Assembly: GCA_965249925.1 (NCBI GenBank)
Contig: OZ252260.1
Span: 62,001 to 126,000 of the forward strand
Direction: 5' to 3'
From: Hoeflea_A sp965249925
GTDB lineage: Bacteria; Pseudomonadota; Alphaproteobacteria; Rhizobiales; Rhizobiaceae
Length of the DNA stretch: 64,000 nt
The notes under the pieces are model-generated. The model was not told the origin of the DNA and did not search any database. It saw only the letters and a list, made by a program, of their open reading frames with translations. The first letter of the stretch is position 1. Every line of letters starts with the position of its first letter. A program made the translations under genes and the position numbers. Shown here piece by piece: positions 26,979 through 34,802 of this stretch.

Positions 26979-27851
26979 TCACGATACCCGGTGCTTCAGA
27001 TCGATCAGCTTGTGGATCAGCGGCGTGAAGATCAGCTGCATGGCGAGATCCAGCTTGTCACCGGGACAGACGATGGAATTGGCGCGCGACATGAAGCTGC
27101 CATCGAGCATCGACAGCAGATAGGGAAAATCGATGCCGCGGGGGTTGGCGAAGCGGATGACGAGCATGGATTCGGCTGCCGTTGGAATCCAACGGGCGAT
27201 GAACGGGTTCGAGGTGTCGACGGTCGGCACACGCTGGAAATTGATGTTGGTCTCGGAAAACTGCGGGCAGATGTAGCGGGCGTAGTCCGGCATGCGCCGC
27301 AGGATCGTTTCGGTGACGGCCTCGGTCGAATAGCCGCGCTTCGAACGGTCCCGATGGGTCTTCTGGATCCACTCCAGGTTGATAACCGGCACGACCCCGA
27401 TCTTCAGATCGGCGTGCCGCGCCACGTCGATCGAGTCGGTTTTGGCGCAGCCGTGCAGCCCCTCGTAGAACAACAGGTCGCTCTCCGGCAGGTCCTGCCA
27501 CTCCGTGAACGTGCCGGGTGGCGCGCCGTAGAGCTCGGCTTCCGCATCGTCATGCACATAGTGGCGGGTCTTGCCTCTGCCCTTGCGGCCATATTCCTCG
27601 AACAGCGATTCCAGGATCTTCAGTTCGTTGGCGTCCGGGCTGAAATGCGAGAAGTGCTGGTTTCCCCTGCTTTCTTCTTCGGCGATTTTTGCTTTCATAC
27701 CGGCGCGGTCATAGCGATGGAACGCATCCCCCTCGATAAACGCTGCCGTAAGACCTTCCCTGGCGAAGATCTTTTCGAAGGTGTCTCTGACGGTCGTGGT
27801 ACCGGCGCCGGACGATCCGGTAATGGCGATGATGGGATGTTTTTGAGACAT
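26979..27851 (-). CDS. cbbP: Phosphoribulokinase (proteobacterial type)
   Basis: This 290-aa kinase makes ribulose-1,5-bisphosphate, the Rubisco substrate. P-loop GSSGAGTTTV at residues 12-21, FIEGDAFHRYDR, a HFSHFSPDANEL segment, LLFYEGLHG with the catalytic acid, and VPVINLEWIQK are all typical of the octameric bacterial enzyme. Length matches that class rather than the longer redox-regulated plant form. It is separated by 14 nt from cbbF and by 10 nt from cbbT. Regulation by NADH, known for the class, would act on this protein. Confidence 0.97.
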   Translation of the reverse strand: MSQKHPIIAITGSSGAGTTTVRDTFEKIFAREGLTAAFIEGDAFHRYDRAGMKAKIAEEESRGNQHFSHFSPDANELKILESLFEEYGRKGRGKTRHYVHDDAEAELYGAPPGTFTEWQDLPESDLLFYEGLHGCAKTDSIDVARHADLKIGVVPVINLEWIQKTHRDRSKRGYSTEAVTETILRRMPDYARYICPQFSETNINFQRVPTVDTSNPFIARWIPTAAESMLVIRFANPRGIDFPYLLSMLDGSFMSRANSIVCPGDKLDLAMQLIFTPLIHKLIDLKHRVS

Positions 27852-27865
27852 CGCGAGATCCTCCC

Positions 27866-28903
27866 TCAGGCGCGAAACAGGCCGCGGTTGGCAAACAACG
27901 GATGACGGAAGGCGATCGCCGAGGGCTGACTGTGGTAGCGGCCGATCTTGGCCACCTCTTTGCGCGAGCCGAAGACCAGCGGGATACGCTGGTGCAGATC
28001 CGTCGGGACGAGATCGAGGATGGCGTTGCTGCCGTCAGTCGCCGAACCAGCCGCCTGTTCGATGATCATGGCAATGGGATTGGCCTCATAGACCAGCCGC
28101 AGCCGACCCTTGCAGTAGCCCTTGCGCCCGTCGGCCGGGTACAGGAAAACGCCACCACGCATCAGGATCCGGTACGTATCGGCGACCAGCGAGGCGATCC
28201 AGCGCATGTTGAAATCCTTGTCGCGAGGCCCGTCGTTGCCGGCCAGGCAGTCGTCGACGTAAAGACGAACCGGTTCGTCCCAGTGCCGGTAATTTGACAC
28301 ATTGATTGCGAACTCGGCCGTCATGGCGGGGATTTCGATCGACTCATAGGCTTCGACAAAGGTGCCGAGCCGGCTGGAGAAGATGTAGACTCCGGTGCCA
28401 TTGCCGGTTGTCAGAACCAGCGCCAGTTGTGGACCGTAGATGAAGAAGCCCGCGGCCAACTGATGGCGTCCGGATTGTGCAAACGTCGCCGCAGCCGACT
28501 CCCGCGCCGGCAGGATCGAGAAGATGGTGCCGATCGAGACGTTGGTATCGATGTTGGACGATCCGTCGAGCGGATCGATGGCGACGGCAATCCCGGAGGC
28601 AGGATCCATCGAAACCGGATGGGCGATTTCCTCCGACACGTAATGGGCGACGGACACCCTCCGGGCCGCCTCCAGAAACAGCTGGTCGGCATGCACATCG
28701 AGTTCCTTTTGCGGGTCGCCATCGGCATTGGATGTGGACCGGGTGCGGGCAAAGGCGCTGCCGAGTGCCCCTTCGTTAATGAGTTTGCGCACGTTGACCG
28801 CGGCACCGACAAAGGCGCGAACGGTCTCGGCGACGGAAATCCTGACCGGATCCCGGGATCCGCAATAGCCGGCCAAATAGGCGTCCAATGTCGCTGCGTG
28901 CAT
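27866..28903 (-). CDS. cbbF: Fructose-1,6-bisphosphatase class I
   Basis: This 345-aa enzyme is the first gene of the cbb operon. It hydrolyses fructose-1,6-bisphosphate (and probably sedoheptulose-1,7-bisphosphate, as in other Cbb versions). Metal-binding and catalytic segments are visible: YVSEEIAHPV, VAIDPLDGSSNIDTNVSIGTIFSI, and the C-terminal block GGVFLYPADGRKGYCKGRLRLVYEANPIAMI followed by GSRKEV, split here for length. The start ATG at 28903 follows a 120-nt divergent regulatory region shared with cbbR, which carries AT-rich LysR-type sites. Confidence 0.96.
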   Translation of the reverse strand: MHAATLDAYLAGYCGSRDPVRISVAETVRAFVGAAVNVRKLINEGALGSAFARTRSTSNADGDPQKELDVHADQLFLEAARRVSVAHYVSEEIAHPVSMDPASGIAVAIDPLDGSSNIDTNVSIGTIFSILPARESAAATFAQSGRHQLAAGFFIYGPQLALVLTTGNGTGVYIFSSRLGTFVEAYESIEIPAMTAEFAINVSNYRHWDEPVRLYVDDCLAGNDGPRDKDFNMRWIASLVADTYRILMRGGVFLYPADGRKGYCKGRLRLVYEANPIAMIIEQAAGSATDGSNAILDLVPTDLHQRIPLVFGSRKEVAKIGRYHSQPSAIAFRHPLFANRGLFRA

Positions 28904-29023
28904 GGTTTGACCCTCCAGATCAACGGCCCAACGGGCTGTTTGCGGCGCGACTATTCCGGCTGCAGGGTCATCAGTAAATTTTATTTTGTTTACATCTTAA
29001 ATTAGTTTTCTTAACTTTACCGG
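28904..29023. promoter_or_regulatory. Divergent cbb operon / cbbR control region with LysR-type palindrome
   Basis: The 120 nt between cbbF (minus) and cbbR (plus) switch from GC-rich to strongly AT-rich at 28971. GTAAA at 28974-28978 and TTTAC at 28989-28993 form an exact interrupted palindrome with a 10-nt spacer. A second imperfect TTAA-N11-TTAA-like pair lies at about 28997-29014. Such T-N11-A-type sites just upstream of the regulator gene are the expected CbbR binding sites, where the metabolite-bound regulator activates the cbb operon. I do not see a confident -35/-10 pair by eye. There is no clear Shine-Dalgarno in front of cbbR. Confidence 0.6.
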
Positions 29024-29971
29024 ATGAAAAATCTGACCCTCCGACAACTCAGGTCCATCGTCGCGATCGAACGAACCGGAAAAATCTCCAGTGCTGCCAA
29101 ACTGTTAGGCCTGACCGGGCCGGCTGTGACATTGCAGCTTCAACAACTGGAAGACGATGTCGGGATCAGCCTGTTTGACCGGACTCCGGAGGGCATGCGG
29201 CCGACGGTCGCAGGGCAAGCGGTCCTGGACGCCGCCCATTCCGTCCAGGAGCGTTTGCGGACACTCAACGACGTTTTGACCGAATTAAAGGAAGGTCGGC
29301 GCGGGACCTTGCGACTCGGTGCGGTCTCGACGGCGAAATATTTCGCGCCGCGGATGATAGCTGGTTTCAAGCAGGGTTACCCGGACATTCAGATCGAGCT
29401 TTTCATTGGAAACCGCGCGGAGACGATCGAGGCGTTGCGCGGACAAACGATCGACGTCGCCGTGATGGGTCGCCCGCCGGCCGACCTCAAGGTCCATGCC
29501 GCTGTCTTCGGCGACCATCCGCTGGTCATTATCGCTCCCGCCGAACACCGACTGGCTGGTCGCAACGAAATCACCAAGGAAGAAGTGGCCGCAGAGGAGT
29601 TTCTGTTGAGAGAGCCGGGGTCCGGCACCCGCATATCGCTCGAGATCTTCTTTGCCGACATTCCGGGCAAGCTCGATGCTCTTGGAACTGAAATGGGATC
29701 GAACGAGACGATCAAACAGGCAGTCATGGCGGGGCTTGGCGTCGGTTTTATATCAGCCCACACGATCGAGCAGGAATTGCAACTGGGTCGGCTGGTTATC
29801 CTCGACGTCGTCGGTATGCCGATCCGCCGCCAATGGTTTTCAGTGTCGCGCGCCGACCGGATCATGTCTCCGGCCATGCAGGTCTTTCAGGCATTCCTGA
29901 ATCGCCAGGGAGCGCGGTACTTACCGGTTATCCCAAAAACCTATCCGGCCGAGACAATCGATGTTCCTTGA
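29024..29971 (+). CDS. cbbR: LysR-type regulator CbbR
   Basis: This 315-aa LysR-family protein is transcribed divergently from the cbb operon. The N-terminal winged helix-turn-helix is clear (LRQLRSIVAIERTGKISSAAKLL, shown in parts; then LTGPAVTLQLQQLEDD and LFDRT). The rest is a type 2 periplasmic-binding fold that would sense Calvin-cycle metabolites. Divergent position next to cbbF is the classical arrangement. Its 3' end faces the Rieske oxygenase gene with 15 nt between stops. Activation of cbb by this protein is family knowledge; no direct test here. Confidence 0.93.
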   Translation: MKNLTLRQLRSIVAIERTGKISSAAKLLGLTGPAVTLQLQQLEDDVGISLFDRTPEGMRPTVAGQAVLDAAHSVQERLRTLNDVLTELKEGRRGTLRLGAVSTAKYFAPRMIAGFKQGYPDIQIELFIGNRAETIEALRGQTIDVAVMGRPPADLKVHAAVFGDHPLVIIAPAEHRLAGRNEITKEEVAAEEFLLREPGSGTRISLEIFFADIPGKLDALGTEMGSNETIKQAVMAGLGVGFISAHTIEQELQLGRLVILDVVGMPIRRQWFSVSRADRIMSPAMQVFQAFLNRQGARYLPVIPKTYPAETIDVP

Positions 29972-29986
29972 CCAAGCGCCGCGGTT

Positions 29987-31018
29987 TTATCGAGAGGCTG
30001 GCTGTTCTTCTTCGATCCGCCGATCCAGGGCTCGCCGGAACAGCTTGGCGCCAGCGTCGAGACCGAGATCGATATAGGGCGTGTTCCGGTTCTTCATGCC
30101 CTTGTGCACCTCTTCGAGGACTTCGCGATCCTCGTTGAAGGCCATCACAGCCCCGGCATTCATCTTCTCCGAAATCGCCCTGTCATCCGGATCGGTGTTG
30201 CGATGTTGAAACCAGATATATTTCGACCGATCCGCATCGATCGGCGTCATAAAATTGTAGGAGATGTTGACATAGGTCAGATCCACCGGCGGCTTGTCCG
30301 GTCCACCGGTTCCTATGGGTGTGTAGACCGACTTGTTGAGCCCGATTGCCGGAAAACACATCTCGTAATGCTGCAGCCGGTCGCAGTTTCCTCCGAACTT
30401 GATCAGGTCGGTGTAGTACGGCGAAGGCGGTTGGTCATAGATCCAGCGCGAGACGATAACGCCGCGATCGGTCTTTTCCACGTCGAGCGGCGTGCCGTCC
30501 GTGCCGGCGCCGGCGAAGGATGTCACATGCACCCAGGCGACATGGCTGGGGTCCAGCAGGTTGTCGACGATCCAAAGATAGTGGCAGTTGATCTGCATCT
30601 CGCCGCCATCGGTGCTGCCCCAGGCGGGATTGTCGAAATTCTCGATTTCGAAAATATCGTCCGGGTCGGCATCCGCCGGATCGCCCATCCAGATCCACAA
30701 CAAGCGGTAACGATCGACCACCGGATAGGACCGCACCATGGCTTTATGGGGTATCAGGTCCGGCTGTGTCGGCGCCGCGACGCAGGCGCCGCGGCAATCG
30801 AAGGTCAGGCCGTGATAGCCGCACTCCAAGGTATCGCCCTGCAACCGGCCCTTCGACAGCGGCAGCTTGCGGTGCGGACAGGCATCTTCGAGAGCCACCG
30901 GATCACCGGCTTCGGTCCGATAGATGACGATGTTGTCGCCGAGCAAAGTCTCGGCCGTCAGCGTGCGGCCATAGTCCTTGCTCCAACCCGCGACATACCA
31001 GCTGTTTCTCAGGAACAT
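29987..31018 (-). CDS. Rieske non-heme iron oxygenase, VanA-like
   Basis: This is a 343-aa oxygenase alpha-type subunit. The Rieske site is DACPHRKLPLSKG with LECGYHGLTFD (C-x-H...C-x-x-H). The mononuclear iron site is DNLLDPSHVAWVH (D-x-x-x-D-x-x-H-x-x-x-x-H). ATG at 31018 has GGAGG upstream; the frame stays open further but without support. The family hydroxylates or O/N-demethylates aromatic and betaine-type compounds; the substrate cannot be told. Electrons probably come from the GR-type reductase at 34803. It is transcribed together with the binding protein gene 130 nt upstream and opposite to the ATPase/permease. Confidence 0.85.
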   Translation of the reverse strand: MFLRNSWYVAGWSKDYGRTLTAETLLGDNIVIYRTEAGDPVALEDACPHRKLPLSKGRLQGDTLECGYHGLTFDCRGACVAAPTQPDLIPHKAMVRSYPVVDRYRLLWIWMGDPADADPDDIFEIENFDNPAWGSTDGGEMQINCHYLWIVDNLLDPSHVAWVHVTSFAGAGTDGTPLDVEKTDRGVIVSRWIYDQPPSPYYTDLIKFGGNCDRLQHYEMCFPAIGLNKSVYTPIGTGGPDKPPVDLTYVNISYNFMTPIDADRSKYIWFQHRNTDPDDRAISEKMNAGAVMAFNEDREVLEEVHKGMKNRNTPYIDLGLDAGAKLFRRALDRRIEEEQPASR

Positions 31019-31148
31019 CCGACGATCCTCCAACAGACACCCGCCCGGAACCCGGGGGCCGGCTTTCATCTGAGGGCGGGCCTGCGACCCGGGATGACGC
31101 GACAGGGCGGCTGCCGCACGCACCCGCCCCAAAACGATCAGCGGTCCG

Positions 31149-31916
31149 TCAGTCGAGCTGCCATTTGGCGGCCAACTCGTCGAACAGCCCGCGTTCCTGT
31201 TGCAGCTTGATCCAGGTGTTGACGTAGTTGATCCAGACCTGGTCGCCCTGCGGCAGCAGCATGGCGATCGGCGTCGGCGACTTCGGTGCTTCGACCGGCA
31301 CGATTGCCATCTGCGGATACTTCGCAACCAGCTTGTTGGCCTCGACATTGGACGTGATGTGTGCGTCGGCCCGGCCAGCCAACACCTCTTGGAAATCACG
31401 CGCCGGTGCTTCGACAATGCGATGCTCGGCTTCCGGGAAATACTGTTTGACTTGCTTTTCCTGGGTCGTGCCGAGCGTTGCCGCGACACTGACGCCCGGC
31501 TTGTTCAGGTCGTCCCAGTCCTTGTACTTGTCGGCGTTCTCCTTGAGAATCAGCGGCACCGTCGCCAGCGAAAAGTAGCTGTCCGAGTATCCCGCGACCT
31601 TGGCGCGGCCCGGTGAAATGGAGGCCGATCCGGTCAGATGGTATTTGCCGGAAGTCACCCCGTTGACCAGCGTTTTCCAATCCGTCGGAACAAATTCCAC
31701 TTCGACGCCCAGGTCGCTGGCAAGCTTGTTCATGACGTCGATATCGTAGCCGGTGTAGCTGTTGGTAGCCGGATCCTTCATGGTCATCGGGTTCCAGTCA
31801 CCGGTCGTTCCGACCTTCATGACACCGGAGTCCAGTATTTCCTTCAATGCGGATTGGGCGTTTGCTTGCACGGCCATGAGACCCACAAACGCCACGGCGG
31901 CGATGATCCTCAACAT
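31149..31916 (-). CDS. Periplasmic solute-binding protein, polar amino-acid/aromatic type
   Basis: This 254-aa family 3 binding protein has a signal peptide at 1-20 (MLRIIAAVAFVGLMAVQANA). Its mature part (GTTGDWNPMTMKDP, TGYDIDVMNKLASDLGVEVEF, LTGSASISPGRAK) resembles polar amino-acid and cyclohexadienyl-dehydratase-like binding proteins. The frame starts 13 codons earlier, but the ATG at 31916 with GGGAG upstream and the signal sequence fix the start. Its transporter partners (ATPase, permease) are divergent at 32053 and 32819. Together with the Rieske gene downstream it suggests uptake of a small charged or aromatic compound that is then oxidised. Confidence 0.8.
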   Translation of the reverse strand: MLRIIAAVAFVGLMAVQANAQSALKEILDSGVMKVGTTGDWNPMTMKDPATNSYTGYDIDVMNKLASDLGVEVEFVPTDWKTLVNGVTSGKYHLTGSASISPGRAKVAGYSDSYFSLATVPLILKENADKYKDWDDLNKPGVSVAATLGTTQEKQVKQYFPEAEHRIVEAPARDFQEVLAGRADAHITSNVEANKLVAKYPQMAIVPVEAPKSPTPIAMLLPQGDQVWINYVNTWIKLQQERGLFDELAAKWQLD

Positions 31917-32052
31917 TCCCTGTGCTCCCTCATGTTTTTTTGCGCAGACGCACAACGATAGGCACAGGTCAGAATAATTGCAAGAGATTAACTAAGTTGC
32001 ATGACATTCAATATTGTGATTTCCTGAGCGGACGTCATCGGGGGATGGAACA
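31917..32052. promoter_or_regulatory. Divergent promoter region of the uptake/oxidation module
   Basis: This 136-nt AT-rich stretch lies between the binding protein (minus) and the ATPase gene (plus). It contains TTGCAAGAGATTAACTAAG and a second TTGCATG, i.e. TTGCA as a direct repeat 19 nt apart (about 31978-32003), and an AT core around ATTCAATATTGTGAT. It is a plausible operator for the XRE-cupin regulator at 34184, but no exact dyad is convincing. Confidence 0.35.
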
Positions 32053-32805
32053 ATGCCGGACGAACGCGCAGCCCCAGTCATCGAGATGGACAAGGTCAGC
32101 AAGTTTTTCGGCGCATTCCAGGCGCTGAAGGACGCATCCCTGACCGTCGCGGCCGGCGAACGCATGGTGATCTGCGGCCCGTCGGGTTCCGGCAAATCGA
32201 CCCTGATCCGATGCATCAATCGGCTGGAGAAACATGACGCCGGACGCATCGTCCTCAATGGCGTCGAGCTCGCCGAAAACCGAGCCAGTTTGGAGGCGAT
32301 CCGCACCAGTGTCGGCATGGTGTTTCAGCAGTTCAACCTGTTTCCGCATCTGACGGTGCTGGAAAACCTGACGCTCGGGCCGGTGCGGGCCCGCAAACTG
32401 CCGATCGATCAGGCGCGGCAATTGGCGATGAAGTATCTCGAGCGGGTGCACATCCCGGAACAGGCGGAAAAGTACCCGTCACAGCTTTCCGGCGGGCAAC
32501 AGCAGCGGGTCGCCATCGCCCGCACTCTGTGCATGGAGCCGAAGATCATTCTGTTCGACGAGCCGACCTCGGCGCTCGATCCGGAAATGATCAACGAGGT
32601 GCTCGATGTGATGGTGGAACTCGCCGGCACCGGGATGACCATGATGTGCGTCACCCATGAGATGGGTTTCGCCCGAAAGGTCGCCGATACCATGGTGTTT
32701 ATGGACCATGGCGAAATCGTCGAGATTGCACCGCCGGACATATTTTTCAGCCAGCCGAAAAGCCGGCGGTGCCGTGATTTCCTTGACCAGATCCTCCAGC
32801 ACTGA
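32053..32805 (+). CDS. Amino-acid-type ABC transporter ATP-binding protein
   Basis: This 250-aa protein has Walker A GPSGSGKST, Q-loop VFQQFNLFPHLTVLENL, signature LSGGQQQRVAIARTL and Walker B IILFDEPTSALD with the expected switch His (VTHEMGFARKVAD). It is closest in style to GlnQ/GltL-type ATPases of polar amino-acid importers, matching the family 3 binding protein encoded divergently. It precedes the permease gene by 13 nt. Together they form the membrane part of the importer, although a single permease gene implies a homodimeric channel. Confidence 0.9.
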   Translation: MPDERAAPVIEMDKVSKFFGAFQALKDASLTVAAGERMVICGPSGSGKSTLIRCINRLEKHDAGRIVLNGVELAENRASLEAIRTSVGMVFQQFNLFPHLTVLENLTLGPVRARKLPIDQARQLAMKYLERVHIPEQAEKYPSQLSGGQQQRVAIARTLCMEPKIILFDEPTSALDPEMINEVLDVMVELAGTGMTMMCVTHEMGFARKVADTMVFMDHGEIVEIAPPDIFFSQPKSRRCRDFLDQILQH

Positions 32806-32818
32806 AGCGAGATGTGCC

Positions 32819-33559
32819 ATGGTCCGCATTTCTATCGTTCTGATCCTGGCGTTGGCCGTCACCGGGTGCTCTGCCGATTGGGGCTGGTACGTGGTCGATC
32901 CGACGACCCAGTCGGGCTACAACAATCTGCGCTTTCTGCTGAGCGGCATGCAGTACACGATATTGTTGTCGGTCACCGCCATCATCATTTCGATCGTCGT
33001 CGGTCTGCTGGTTGCCCTGCCCGGCCTTTCCGAAAACAAGTTCCTGCGGCGCATCAACCGCGTCTATGTGGAGATTGTGCGGGCTGTCCCGATTCTGGTT
33101 CTGATCCTGTGGGTCTATTATGGCCTGCCGCAAATGACCGGCATCGGCATTGGCGTTTTCTGGGCCGGGGTGTTTGCCCTGGCGCTGTCCGATAGCGCGT
33201 TCCAGGCCGAGATCTTTCGCGCCGGCATTCAGTCGATTGGACGCGGCCAATACGAAGCCGCCCACTCGGTCTCTTTGAATTACGTCGACACAATGCGCTA
33301 CGTCATCCTGCCGCAAGCCATCCGGCGCATTCTGCCGGCGCTCGGCAATCAACTGGTTTACATGTTGAAAATGTCGTCGCTGGTGTCGGTAATCGGCATG
33401 TCGGAACTGACCCGCAAAGCCAATGAATTGGTCGTCTCGGAATACCGGCCGCTGGAGATCTATACCATTCTGGTGCTGGAGTATCTGGTGCTGATCCTGG
33501 TGGTGTCGGCCGGCGTGCGCTGGCTCGAGCGGCGCATGAAGGCTGCCGAACACCGATAG
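32819..33559 (+). CDS. Amino-acid-type ABC transporter permease with N-terminal lipobox-like segment
   Basis: This 246-aa permease (frame open further upstream, but ATG 32819 with a nearby AGCGAGATG context fits the operon spacing). Transmembrane segments follow, and the EAA loop (EAAHSVSLNYVDTMRYVILPQAIR, in parts) couples it to the ATPase. Odd: the first residues read MVRISIVLILALAVTGC, a lipoprotein-style signal with V-T-G-C at 14-17, followed by WGWYVVDPTTQSG. I recall the same layout in some alphaproteobacterial permeases of this family, so it may be real, but whether Cys17 is lipidated is unknown. Confidence 0.82.
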   Translation: MVRISIVLILALAVTGCSADWGWYVVDPTTQSGYNNLRFLLSGMQYTILLSVTAIIISIVVGLLVALPGLSENKFLRRINRVYVEIVRAVPILVLILWVYYGLPQMTGIGIGVFWAGVFALALSDSAFQAEIFRAGIQSIGRGQYEAAHSVSLNYVDTMRYVILPQAIRRILPALGNQLVYMLKMSSLVSVIGMSELTRKANELVVSEYRPLEIYTILVLEYLVLILVVSAGVRWLERRMKAAEHR

Positions 33560-33579
33560 AACAAAAGGAAAAGACGGTC

Positions 33580-34173
33580 ATGAGTGCCTGGATAGAAATG
33601 ATTGCCGACGAGGACGCCGGAGACGAATTGCGTGAGGCGCTGCAGATGGCGCGCACACCACACGGCACGGTCGACAACGTGATGCGCGTGCACTCGCTGC
33701 GTCCAAGCACCATGAAAGGCCATGTAGCGCTCTACCACGCCGCCCTGCACGACGACACCAATACCCTGCCCGGCTGGCTGCAGGAGACCATCAGTTCCTA
33801 TGTGTCGATCCTCAATCGGTGCCCCTACTCCTTCGCCAATCACTGGGCCAACGCGCGTCATTTGATCGATGATACCAAGAGGGCTGACGCCATCGAAGCG
33901 GCGCTAAAGGCATGTCGTCCCGAAGACACTTTCCACGGGCGAGAACTGGCTCTGCTGCGCTATGCGGAAAAACTGACAACCCGCCCGGGGGAAATGGAAA
34001 AGACCGATGTCGACCGATTGAAACAGGCTGGTTTGGACGACGGCGAAATCCTCGAGGCCAACCAGATCGTCTGTTACTTCAACTACGCCAACCGGCTGCT
34101 CAATGGCCTCGGCGTCACCACGGATGGCGACATCGTCGGGTATTATGCCGAGGCCGATGCCAGCCACGGCTGA
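33580..34173 (+). CDS. AhpD/carboxymuconolactone decarboxylase-fold protein, peroxidase-related
   Basis: This 197-aa helical protein resembles the 'uncharacterised peroxidase-related' AhpD-like group (MRVHSLRPSTMKGHVALY, ETISSYVSILNRCPYSFANHW, AEKLTTRPGEMEKTDV). AhpD proper has a C-x-x-C redox pair next to a conserved His. Here the corresponding place reads NRCPYSFANH, with one Cys only, so peroxidase activity by the standard mechanism is doubtful. It lies between the permease and the regulator in the uptake/oxidation module and might be a decarboxylase or isomerase acting on the oxidised product, as relatives of this fold do. That role is inference. Confidence 0.65.
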   Translation: MSAWIEMIADEDAGDELREALQMARTPHGTVDNVMRVHSLRPSTMKGHVALYHAALHDDTNTLPGWLQETISSYVSILNRCPYSFANHWANARHLIDDTKRADAIEAALKACRPEDTFHGRELALLRYAEKLTTRPGEMEKTDVDRLKQAGLDDGEILEANQIVCYFNYANRLLNGLGVTTDGDIVGYYAEADASHG

Positions 34174-34183
34174 CCGCAGCGGA

Positions 34184-34786
34184 ATGATGAAGAAGCCAGA
34201 GCATAACAGGATTGATGTCGACGCCGACAGCGCCATCGGGGTTGCGGTGCGCGACCTGCGCGGCAAGCGCGGCATGACAGCGCGCGAGCTGGCGCAGAAT
34301 TCGGGCGTTTCCGCGGCAATGATCAGCCGCATCGAAAGCGGCCAGGTCTCACCGTCCATTTCGACGCTGCAGCAGCTCAGCAACGCGCTCAACGTCCCGC
34401 TGATCAACCTGTTCCGCGGCACTGCCGGCGGCCGCTGCGACTTCACCCACGTGAAAAGTGGCGAGGGCATCAAGTCGAAGCGTATCTTCGACGGCCATGT
34501 GCACGACTACGTCAATCTCGCCGTGCATTCGCGCTGGGACATCCAGTTCGAAGCACGGCAGGTTAAGATGACGCGCCAGGACGTGCGACCGCCGGAATAC
34601 ATCGGCAGTGGCGTGGTTTTCGTCTATATCCTGTCCGGCAGCGCCATCTATCAGTACGGAGACCGGGAAGTGACCGTCGAGACCGGCGACAGCCTTTGCC
34701 TCGACGCCGAAATGAATTACGGGTTCAAGGAGTTGATCACCGACGAACTGGAAATGCTGACGGTCCAGGCGGAGCGTCGCAACTGA
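34184..34786 (+). CDS. XRE-family transcriptional regulator with C-terminal cupin
   Basis: This is a 200-aa regulator. The XRE helix-turn-helix covers residues about 17-70 (VAVRDLRGKRGMTARELAQ, NSGVSAAMISRIESG, VSPSISTLQQLSNAL), and the C-terminal half is a cupin sensor (YIGSGVVFVYILSGSAIYQYG, REVTVETGDSLCLDAEMNY). Two adjacent ATG codons lie at 34184 and 34187; the open frame further upstream overlaps the AhpD-like gene and is not needed. Such regulators usually control the catabolic operon in which they sit, sensing the substrate or product through the cupin. Probable target: the divergent region 31917-32052. Confidence 0.82.
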   Translation: MMKKPEHNRIDVDADSAIGVAVRDLRGKRGMTARELAQNSGVSAAMISRIESGQVSPSISTLQQLSNALNVPLINLFRGTAGGRCDFTHVKSGEGIKSKRIFDGHVHDYVNLAVHSRWDIQFEARQVKMTRQDVRPPEYIGSGVVFVYILSGSAIYQYGDREVTVETGDSLCLDAEMNYGFKELITDELEMLTVQAERRN

Positions 34787-34802
34787 CGGGAGACGGACGG
34801 GC

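Noticed and set aside
25019..27028. 669-aa plus-strand frame over transketolase
   Set aside because: Antisense of a fully conserved transketolase; no recognisable domain or ribosome binding site.
31040..31100. CCCGCCC/GGGCGGG inverted repeat and CCCGGGATGACG in the gap between binding protein and Rieske genes
   Set aside because: The stem is only 7 bp with a 27-nt loop; it may be a dispersed intergenic repeat, but no second copy is in the window.
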